Assembly: GCA_024762735.1 (NCBI GenBank)
Contig: JANTGU010000171.1
Span: 1 to 5,549, forward strand
Source of the DNA: Bacteroidales bacterium
GTDB lineage: Bacteria > Bacteroidota > Bacteroidia > Bacteroidales > F082
DNA length: 5,549 nucleotides
Direction of reading: 5' to 3'
The position numbers and the translations under genes are program-made. Below, piece after piece: positions 1-5,549 of the stretch. Numbering within the stretch: the first letter of the stretch is position 1; each line of letters starts with the position of its first letter. A model generated the notes under the pieces. It was not told the origin of the DNA, ran no database searches, and saw only the letters and a program-made list of their open reading frames with translations.

Positions 1-59
1 CCAAAAAAATATGAAATAATTTTATTATTCAGGCTAGTTTTGTTTGTTTATAAATAACA

Positions 60-92
60 GCAGAGGTTGCCGGGTAAACCGGCAACCTCTGC
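60..92 (-). terminator. Intrinsic terminator closing the susC-susD operon
   Basis: Positions 60-73 and 79-92 are perfect reverse complements (14 bp, GC-rich) around a 5-nt loop at 74-78. Read on the minus strand the hairpin starts 25 nt after the susD-type stop codon and is followed by TGTTATTT, a U-rich but interrupted tail. On the plus strand the hairpin is followed by CCATCAAC, with no T run, so it should act on minus-strand transcripts only. Position, stem strength and tail all suit a rho-independent terminator for the two-gene message. Confidence 0.88.
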
Positions 93-117
93 CCATCAAC
101 ACCTTAAAATATAAGGT

Positions 118-1551
118 TTACTGATCCCACCAGATACGATCCCAGATGGTTACATCGGCAGGAGTATTAGGATTATAGGTAATTGGGTCGGTAGCGTACG
201 GAAATCTCCTTGGGATTTCTGATCCACCTGCAGCAGGATTGGGAGTAAGCATAGGATATCCTGTTCTTCTCCAATCGTTATAGGCTTCGAAGTTGTACAT
301 CAAAGCAACCCATTTTTCGGTCATGATTCTTTCGTAAAGGTCGTTGCCTGTTAAAGCATCAACTTCACCGGAAAATGTGGCAAACCAGTCAGCATCAAAC
401 ACGCCATACTCGTTCAACGAGGCAGAAACAGCTGCTTTTAAAGCTGCTTTGGCACCTTCATCGTCACCGGTTTTGGCTTTACACTCAGCTTCCATAAATT
501 TTACTTCAGTAAAAGTAATAATAGGAGTAGGTGTATTGCTTGAAGCAATGCCGGCACCAGGTTCGGAAGCACCATCCAACGGAACACCAGCAGGAGCTCC
601 TACATATGATCCGGGGGGATAGGTAACACCATCCACTACCAAAGTATCGCCAATGGGATTAGCATAAGCACCTAACCTTGGGTCGCTGGAGTTTCTTAAA
701 CGGTCAATAATCATATCGCTTACGCGCACATCACCACGATCTTGCATAAAGAGGAACAGTGGGTTAGCATTGTTGCTATTGCCGGCAGCATAGTAGTAAT
801 ATGCGCTTCCACTGGCATCAGTCATCGCATTTTCCAAATAACCTAAGGCAGTAGCATAAGCATCGCCACTAACTTTTGAAAGGTGCAGTGCATAGCGTGC
901 TTTTAACGCGTAGGCCATGCCCAGCCATTTACCGGTATCGCCACCAAAAATAATATCCCCATCCAGCGAGAAAACATCACCTGCATCAGGGTTTTTTAAC
1001 AAGGTAATGGCCTCGTCAAGGAGTGATTGGATTCCGGCATAGATATCTTGCTGCGAATCAAATTTAGGGGCTGTATTATCAGCACCTTGCAGCGCTTCAC
1101 TAAAAGGAATATCTCCCCACAAATCCGAAGCGTAGCCATAAGTGGCAGCAGTAATAATCTTACCTACAGCCTCGTACTGTGATGACCGTGTTGCAGTTTG
1201 TTGCGACATGTCAATAAGTTGTTTGGCATCCATAAGAACACCAGCATACACATCTCCCCAGGTATTGTTTGCATCACCTGCGCGGAAACTATACGCTCCT
1301 TCGGCTTGTGACTGGCGTGCAATACCTGTCATTTGTTGTGTCCAAAGAGACAAGGTGCGTTCACCGTCGTTGCCCTGAACAACATTGTAAGCAAACCTTG
1401 CTTCGATGGTGGGCAAAAGTAAATCCATGGGCACAACGGTTGGTGCGTCAGGATTAATATTCATATCCGGGTCGATCCATTTATTGCAGGAAGTAAATGC
1501 TGCAACCAGTAAAATGAGCAAACCGGCTTTTGTTAAAATATTTTGTTTCAT
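118..1551 (-). CDS. SusD/RagB-family nutrient-binding outer membrane lipoprotein (SusD-like_2 type)
   Basis: This is the surface lipoprotein partner of the SusC-like transporter encoded just upstream. Proteins of this family sit as a lid on the SusC barrel and capture oligomeric nutrients before TonB-driven import. The 477-residue product starts with a lipoprotein signal: basic N-terminus, hydrophobic residues 9-19 and a lipobox (FTSC) placing the lipidated cysteine at 22. The residues after it (NKWIDPD) contain a lysine and acids, only a loose match to the Bacteroidota surface-export signal. Family features are NPDAPT and LLLP near 33-46, W70, the NTWGDVYAG segment at 96-104, DLWGDIPFSEALQG at 143-156, the helical TPR-like stretch GKWLGMAYALKARYAL at 207-222, DPRLGAYANP at 290-299, EKWVALMYNFEAYNDWRRTGYP at 412-433 in two adjoining parts, and a closing WW near 474-475. 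This pattern resembles the SusD-like_2 branch (PF12771) rather than classical SusD. Length is normal, with no frameshift. Start ATG is fixed by the signal peptide. The ligand cannot be inferred; the name susD would be by analogy only. Confidence 0.95.
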   Translation of the reverse strand: MKQNILTKAGLLILLVAAFTSCNKWIDPDMNINPDAPTVVPMDLLLPTIEARFAYNVVQGNDGERTLSLWTQQMTGIARQSQAEGAYSFRAGDANNTWGDVYAGVLMDAKQLIDMSQQTATRSSQYEAVGKIITAATYGYASDLWGDIPFSEALQGADNTAPKFDSQQDIYAGIQSLLDEAITLLKNPDAGDVFSLDGDIIFGGDTGKWLGMAYALKARYALHLSKVSGDAYATALGYLENAMTDASGSAYYYYAAGNSNNANPLFLFMQDRGDVRVSDMIIDRLRNSSDPRLGAYANPIGDTLVVDGVTYPPGSYVGAPAGVPLDGASEPGAGIASSNTPTPIITFTEVKFMEAECKAKTGDDEGAKAALKAAVSASLNEYGVFDADWFATFSGEVDALTGNDLYERIMTEKWVALMYNFEAYNDWRRTGYPMLTPNPAAGGSEIPRRFPYATDPITYNPNTPADVTIWDRIWWDQ

Positions 1552-1593
1552 GATTTTATACTTTTTCGTTTTTATTAATTCTGTTGGATTATG
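1552..1593 (-). other. Intercistronic gap with A-rich translation initiation region
   Basis: Only 42 bp separate the susC-type stop codon from the susD-type ATG, with no hairpin or promoter-like pair of elements, so the two genes should share one transcript. On the minus strand the ~25 nt before the ATG are A-rich (TAAAAACGAAAAAGTATAAA) with no GGAGG-type Shine-Dalgarno sequence. That is usual for Bacteroidota, where A-rich, unstructured start regions support initiation. Confidence 0.7.
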
Positions 1594-4500
1594 TTAAAAT
1601 GCAAAACGAACACCAATTAAATAGGATTTGGTTCCGGGCATATTAAAATATTCCATACCCTGTGCATTAGAGGCACCTAATAAACTTGTTTCAGGATCAA
1701 CTCCTGTATAAGGGGTACTTAACCACAAGTTTTTAGCGGTAAAGTAGAGCTCGAGATTTTTAACAAAGCTGTCTTTTAACATGTTGTTAAAGTTGTACGA
1801 CAGTGTTAAATCGCGTAAACGAATCCAGCTTGCATCTTCCAAATAGTCGATGGTAGGTCCGGTAAAGCCGCTACCTTCGTCATTGGTACGCCAGTTCTGG
1901 TCTAATTTAACAGGCACGGTATTAACCGCTCCCGTGTTTACATTTACACCATCAAAAACATAATCATCATCACGATTTTCGGTATCGGCATGGGCACCAA
2001 AATAGTAAAGGGCACCTCTCGTACCGTTCCACATCATATTACCCTGACGGAAATCGAGCAAGGCGTAAATGGTAAAGTCATAAATCTGGAATGTATTGGC
2101 AATACCCATAGTCCAGTCAGGATTCACTTTACCAAGTGCTTTCATGGTATAGTCTCCCATAGGGTAACCATCGTCACCAATCAGCATGTTTCCATTGTCA
2201 TCGCGTGCCCAGTCGTAACCATAAATGGTACGGTACTCTTCGCCGGCAACGGCACGAATCTGAGGATCAGTAAATCCACCCAGGAAGATGGCATCAACGT
2301 TTTCAGCCAACGATTCTACAACATTTTTAATCTTTGAAAAGTTAACATCAATATTCCATGTAAAAGCTTTTGTTTTTACCGGAGATCCATAGGCATGAAT
2401 TTCAAAACCTTTGGATGACATGGATGCAGCATTTTGATACATGCTTGAGAAACCTGATGAAGGATCAATATCAACAGGGAGTAACAGGTCTGTACTTAGG
2501 TTGTTAAAGTAGGTAAGGTCTAATCCCAAACGGTTACTTAAAAACTTAAGGTTGGTACCTACTTCGAACGTACGTGTTTTTTCAGGTTTTAAATCGGTGC
2601 TACCCATTACGTTACCGTAGCTAAATCCATTATAAGTAGCTCCACCAACACTTATTGGGAAGTTAACCCCGTAAGGAGAAACCCAACCATCAGAAATGGC
2701 TCCCTGATAGTAATAGTTTGAAGTACGATAGGCCGTAGCATCGTTAGCCGTGATGGCATAGGAAGCGAAAATTTTCCAGTAAGGAAGTACGTTGTTGTCC
2801 TTTAAACCGGGCAGTTCGCTAAGGATGAAACTACCGTTAACCGAAGGATAGAAAAATGAATTATTTTTCTCCGGCAAGGTGGTTGACCAGTCATTTCTTC
2901 CGGTTACGTTAAAATAGAACATCGACTTATAGTTGAGGCCAATATCGAAAAACAGACCCATCATTCTTTTCTTGAAAGTTGACTCTCCGGTCATATTGTT
3001 CGAAGTATTGTTCAAGTTGTAATATTCAGGAATCGATAACCCGTCAGCCTGTCCATATACATAATTGTTGTAACGTTCCTGCAGGTTCCAACCCATGGTT
3101 AAATACATGCTGAAATCTTCAGAGAAATCATGGTTCATGTAAGCCAACAAATCGTTGTTAAAGTCTCTGTGTAAGGTGTTACGGGCTAAAACATATCCGG
3201 CAGATTTTGTTCTGGAACCTTTGGCAATGTATGATTTTACATACTCGCCATAGTAGTCGATACCGGGACGCAAGGTAAAGTGCAACCAATCGGTAGCATA
3301 GTAATCAACCTGAACGTTACCGATTAAACGGTTAATCTGGTCTTGCCATAAGTTTTTGTTGGCAGTCCAGTACGGGTTGTCATAACCGCCGCCATGACGG
3401 TAGTTTCTTTGTGAACCGTCAGGCAATTCATAACCGGCAGCATTATTAAAGGTAGGAGGTGTCCTCATCAATCCCAGCATTACACCGGAAGTGTTGGAAC
3501 CCTGCTGAATTCTGTCACCACCATTAATAATATAGTTGGCATTACCGGAAATCTTGAATTTGTCGCTTAATTTAGTAGATCCTGAAATTTTAAAAGTATT
3601 TCTTCTCACGTGGTTATTTGGAATAACACCTTTGTCATCCATGTCAGAAGCCGACATAAAAAAGGATGATTTATCGTTTCCACCTGAAAGGCTGATACTG
3701 TTATTAAAGGTAACCCCGGTTTGGAAGAAGTCAAAATGATCGTAAATATTAACATCTCCCAATGATGGATCGGCATCAGCCTTAGGCACGATAGCACCAT
3801 CCACATCGAAGTCGGGATAACCCCAAACGCTGGGATCTTTACTATAACCTGATTCTGAAATTTTAGGACCCCAGGAGGCAAAGAAACCCGAGTACCAGTT
3901 TCCATTCCATCCCTGGGCATATTTTTGATTCAGCTTGGGAGTCTGGCTAATTTGGCTAAAGCGCACCGAAGAGTTAAAATTCACCTCTACTTTATGGCTT
4001 CCGGTAGCACCACCTTTTTTAGTGGTAATTTGAACTACCCCATTAGCACCGCGAATACCATAAAGGGCAGTAGCAGCACCTCCCTTAAGAACACTAACGT
4101 TTTTAATGTCGTCGGGGTTAAGGTCAAGGGCACGGTTTCCACGGGCAACACCGGCAACATCGCCTGATCCAAACCCATCGTCATCAGCAGTTACCGAGTT
4201 GTCTATCGGCACACCGTCCACCACAAACAAAGGCTGGTTGTTTCCTGTGATGGAAGTGGCTCCACGAATGGTAATGTAGTTAGCACCACCGGCAGCACCT
4301 GATGAACTGGTTACTTCAACACCCGATACACGGCCTTGAAGGGCGTTCACCACGTCGGTATTACCACTCTTGGCAATTTCTTCCGATTTAACATCCTGAA
4401 CATTGTAACCAAGGGCTTTTTTCTCCTTGGTCATTCCAATGGCAGTTACCACAACCTCGTCAACCATCAACACGTCGGGCTGAAGGGTAACGTTAATTTG

Positions 4501-4770
4501 GTTTTGACTACCAATGGCAACTTCCTGGGTTTTCATTCCAATGTAAGAAAATACCAGTGTTTTAGCTCCTGGTTTCACTGACAAGGAATATTTACCATCA
4601 ATGTCGGTAGTTGTACCAACAGTAGTACCTTTTACAAGAACAGTAACGCCGGGTATGCCTGCCCCGTCCTCGGAACTGGTAACCGTACCATTAATGGTTC
4701 TTGTTTGGGCTAACGCAAACTGAATGCCGATAAACGACATGAGCGCCAGCATAAGAGTAAATTTTCTCAT
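1594..4770 (-). CDS. SusC/RagA-family TonB-linked outer membrane transporter
   Basis: This is the outer membrane active transporter of the pair. It moves substrate handed over by the SusD-like lipoprotein into the periplasm, energised by TonB-ExbBD. The 1058-residue product has a Sec signal peptide with probable cleavage after A21 (ALA|QT). A carboxypeptidase-regulatory-like beta-sandwich follows at about 24-98 (NGTVTSSEDGAGIPGVTVLVKG, given here as the start of that domain at 27), with no STN domain before it. A TonB-box-like VDEVVVTA is at 103-110. The plug spans about 115-252, with the SusC signature at 167-191 (TIRG ... PLFVVDGVPIDN) and ALYGIRGANGVVQITTKKG at 235-253, where I239 replaces the commoner S/A. 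The rest is the 22-strand barrel, including SSFFMSASDMDDKGVIPNN around 368-386, and the terminal strand ends YLIGVRFAF with the C-terminal Phe expected for BAM insertion. Length is normal. No N-terminal extension for anti-sigma signalling is present, so this is probably a transporter rather than a transducer. The start is fixed by the signal peptide. Substrate is unknown. Confidence 0.97.
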   Translation of the reverse strand: MRKFTLMLALMSFIGIQFALAQTRTINGTVTSSEDGAGIPGVTVLVKGTTVGTTTDIDGKYSLSVKPGAKTLVFSYIGMKTQEVAIGSQNQINVTLQPDVLMVDEVVVTAIGMTKEKKALGYNVQDVKSEEIAKSGNTDVVNALQGRVSGVEVTSSSGAAGGANYITIRGATSITGNNQPLFVVDGVPIDNSVTADDDGFGSGDVAGVARGNRALDLNPDDIKNVSVLKGGAATALYGIRGANGVVQITTKKGGATGSHKVEVNFNSSVRFSQISQTPKLNQKYAQGWNGNWYSGFFASWGPKISESGYSKDPSVWGYPDFDVDGAIVPKADADPSLGDVNIYDHFDFFQTGVTFNNSISLSGGNDKSSFFMSASDMDDKGVIPNNHVRRNTFKISGSTKLSDKFKISGNANYIINGGDRIQQGSNTSGVMLGLMRTPPTFNNAAGYELPDGSQRNYRHGGGYDNPYWTANKNLWQDQINRLIGNVQVDYYATDWLHFTLRPGIDYYGEYVKSYIAKGSRTKSAGYVLARNTLHRDFNNDLLAYMNHDFSEDFSMYLTMGWNLQERYNNYVYGQADGLSIPEYYNLNNTSNNMTGESTFKKRMMGLFFDIGLNYKSMFYFNVTGRNDWSTTLPEKNNSFFYPSVNGSFILSELPGLKDNNVLPYWKIFASYAITANDATAYRTSNYYYQGAISDGWVSPYGVNFPISVGGATYNGFSYGNVMGSTDLKPEKTRTFEVGTNLKFLSNRLGLDLTYFNNLSTDLLLPVDIDPSSGFSSMYQNAASMSSKGFEIHAYGSPVKTKAFTWNIDVNFSKIKNVVESLAENVDAIFLGGFTDPQIRAVAGEEYRTIYGYDWARDDNGNMLIGDDGYPMGDYTMKALGKVNPDWTMGIANTFQIYDFTIYALLDFRQGNMMWNGTRGALYYFGAHADTENRDDDYVFDGVNVNTGAVNTVPVKLDQNWRTNDEGSGFTGPTIDYLEDASWIRLRDLTLSYNFNNMLKDSFVKNLELYFTAKNLWLSTPYTGVDPETSLLGASNAQGMEYFNMPGTKSYLIGVRFAF

Positions 4771-4838
4771 AATGATAATTTTGGTTAATGAATAAATAAA
4801 TTAATAAGTAATTTTCACTTTTTTACACGTTTTTCTGT

Positions 4839-4870
4839 CAATATAATTGGAAATTATCCGCAATATATTG
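4839..4870. repeat. Pair of CAAT-n-ATTG inverted repeats, possible tandem operator
   Basis: CAATATATTG at 4861-4870 is a perfect 10-bp palindrome. CAATATAATTG at 4839-4849 has the same CAAT/ATTG half-sites around a 3-bp centre. Their centres are about 21.5 bp apart, close to two helical turns, so both would face the same side of the DNA. The upstream copy overlaps the -7 element of the nearer promoter candidate. A tandem regulator site is a reasonable guess, but such palindromes arise easily in AT-rich DNA. Confidence 0.3.
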
Positions 4871-4891
4871 AACCCCATTAAGGGGTACAAA
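4860..4891 (-). promoter_or_regulatory. Candidate sigma-ABfr-type promoter for the susC-susD operon (better spaced)
   Basis: On the minus strand TTTG (4888-4891) is followed after 20 nt by TATATTGC (4860-4867). This resembles the Bacteroidota housekeeping promoter (-33 TTTG, -7 TAnnTTTG, about 19-21 nt apart), with one T missing in the -7 element. Transcription would begin near 4854 and give an ~84-nt leader. The 15-bp inverted repeat at 4872-4886 would lie inside the spacer. This is a match by eye in AT-rich DNA, so chance occurrence is possible; a second candidate lies just upstream. Confidence 0.35.
4872..4886. repeat. Short GC-rich inverted repeat in the susC leader/promoter region
   Basis: ACCCC (4872-4876) and GGGGT (4882-4886) flank the 5-nt loop ATTAA. 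It is the only G/C-run hairpin in an otherwise very AT-rich 200 bp. It could be an operator between the -33 and -7 elements of the nearer promoter, or a 5' hairpin of the mRNA if the farther promoter is used. There is no T run directly after it on either strand, so it does not look like a terminator. Confidence 0.45.
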
Positions 4892-4899
4892 AACCCAGT

Positions 4900-4928
4900 G
4901 CAAGGTAAAAAAAATATTAAAAACCAAA
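4900..4928 (-). promoter_or_regulatory. Alternative candidate promoter upstream of susC-type gene
   Basis: On the minus strand TTTG (4925-4928) precedes TACCTTGC (4900-4907) by 17 nt. The elements resemble the Bacteroidota -33/-7 pair, but the spacing is shorter than usual. If used, transcription would begin near 4893, the leader would be ~120 nt, and the GC-rich hairpin at 4872-4886 would form near the 5' end of the message. Confidence 0.22.
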
Positions 4929-5329
4929 GCAAATAATAAAAAAATTGTTAAAATTTTCCTAATTATATTTTTTAAAGGATTTGAATTAACCCGCTAAATG
5001 CAAACTGTCATGCCTGCTGAAGGATTTAGTTAAGCCGGGAAGCTTCTGTCTTAAACCATTACAATAAACAGTATAACAGGAAGATATATTCAGTATGGTT
5101 ACTTAACAAAAACAATAATATAAAAAGGAACGATAAAAAGCGCTTTCGGGTAACGGGTGATGATTAATTCCGTGTTTGCTTTTGATGACGGGCTAAAAAA
5201 TGGAAAAAACGGGGCAAAATATCACTTTGAATGGCAGCAATATTCCTTAATAATGCGCCATAGAGGCAGCATAACCGTGCAAAAACAAGTTCAGTTGATT
5301 GTTATATGACTTGCCATCCTGTTTCGGAA

Positions 5330-5549
5330 TTAGTGTAATCGTGAGCGGTAGCCAACCAAAATAACCAGCATTAAAAACCCAATAATTATTTCGGCATAAT
5401 TGAAGTATCGGGCAAACACAATAAAAAAGAATAAGGAGAAAAAGAGCGAAAAATAAAAAAATCCCAGCCCTGCTTTTTTTCCTGAAAAGATAAAAAAGCC
5501 CGAAATAATAATGGACACATGCACCAATAACTCGATAGTAATGGGAAGG
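5330..5549 (-). CDS. Hypothetical membrane protein, C-terminal part only (runs off window)
   Basis: A minus-strand frame stays open from the right edge of the window to a TAA at 5330-5332. I do not recognise the family. The visible ~72 residues are very hydrophobic and fit up to three membrane segments: about VHVSIIISGFFIF, a Phe-rich GFFYFSLFFSLFFFIVF, and AEIIIGFLMLVILVGY, followed by the basic tail RSRLH. Loop residues SGKK and ARYFNY separate them. No start can be assigned: TTG at 5525-5527 and GTG at 5522-5524 are possible, but the frame continues upstream without a stop (LPITIEL precedes), so the true start may lie outside. The 559-bp gap with its own promoter candidates argues against co-transcription with the transporter operon. 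Because T-rich DNA encodes Phe/Leu/Ile by chance, a spurious frame is possible. Confidence 0.4.
   Translation of the reverse strand, partial: LPITIELLVHVSIIISGFFIFSGKKAGLGFFYFSLFFSLFFFIVFARYFNYAEIIIGFLMLVILVGYRSRLH

Larger units (their letters stand above)
4771..5329. other. Gene-free, AT-rich intergenic region upstream of the operon
   Basis: This 559-bp stretch has no convincing gene. Its part nearest the transporter gene (4771-4980) is strongly AT-rich and holds the promoter candidates and inverted repeats listed separately. The segment just before the susC-type ATG (4771-4800) has no Shine-Dalgarno sequence. The farther part (4981-5329) is less AT-rich. It contains a 10-bp palindrome AAAGCGCTTT at 5137-5146, a short direct repeat CGGGT at 5147-5151 and 5154-5158, and a 49-codon plus-strand frame at 5160-5309 that I do not accept as a gene. 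No tRNA, rRNA fragment, insertion-sequence end or clear terminator for the upstream frame was seen. Confidence 0.6.

Noticed and set aside
344..622. 92-codon plus-strand open frame within the SusD-like gene.
   Set aside because: It lies antisense inside a well-supported lipoprotein gene and its product is a low-complexity Ala/Pro/Ser sequence with no domain; it is a shadow of the real codons.
1990..2337. 115-codon plus-strand open frame antisense to the SusC-like gene.
   Set aside because: It is the longest antisense frame but lies wholly inside the conserved barrel coding region, with no recognisable protein features or own initiation signals.
3606..3920. 104-codon minus-strand frame overlapping the SusC-like gene in another phase.
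   Set aside because: The main frame is intact across this stretch with conserved SusC residues, so this is an out-of-phase shadow and not evidence of a frameshift.
4872..4886. GC-rich hairpin considered as a terminator or attenuator ahead of the transporter gene.
   Set aside because: The stem is only 5 bp and no T run follows directly on either strand, so termination is unlikely; it is kept only as a possible operator or leader hairpin.
5160..5309. Plus-strand frame of 49 codons starting at ATG 5160 (MINSVFAFDDGLKNGKNG...), ending at TGA 5307-5309.
   Set aside because: It is short, has no clear promoter or recognisable domain, and a frame of this size arises readily by chance in non-coding DNA. 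An in-frame stop lies just upstream at 5151-5153.
4981..5329. Searched for CRISPR-like spaced repeats, insertion-sequence ends, tRNA-like folds or a decayed gene.
   Set aside because: Only very short repeats (CGGGT twice, AAAGCGCTTT) were found, with no regular spacing, terminal inverted repeats, cloverleaf or recognisable protein remnant.

Overview
The window looks like Bacteroidota (Bacteroidetes) DNA. It carries an adjacent SusC-like TonB-dependent transporter and SusD-like surface lipoprotein. The genes have no Shine-Dalgarno sequence and A-rich start regions, and the intergenic DNA is very AT-rich. Detailed resemblance (a SusD of the 'SusD-like_2' branch paired with a roughly 1,060-residue SusC) fits an environmental Bacteroidales, Marinilabiliales or Cytophaga-like lineage, but the sequence alone does not fix the genus.

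Layout, all on the minus strand and read from right to left: (1) at the right edge (5330-5549), the last ~72 codons of a hydrophobic reading frame that runs off the window; (2) a gene-free, AT-rich region (4771-5329) with the probable promoter and several short inverted repeats within 130 bp of the transporter start; (3) a full-length susC-type gene (1594-4770, 1058 aa); (4) a 42-bp gap; (5) a full-length susD-type gene (118-1551, 477 aa); (6) a perfect 14-bp hairpin terminator (60-92). Positions 1-59 hold no gene.

The two complete genes form a compact operon bounded by a leader and a terminator. SusD-type lipoproteins cap the SusC barrel on the cell surface and bind a nutrient. SusC then carries it across the outer membrane using TonB-ExbBD energy. 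No glycoside hydrolase, peptidase, sulfatase, sigma/anti-sigma pair or hybrid two-component sensor lies in the window, so the substrate (glycan, peptide or other oligomer) cannot be named. Both genes look intact and ordinary for their families. I see no clear sign of a new biological system; the least explained parts are the leader repeats and the truncated membrane frame at the right edge.
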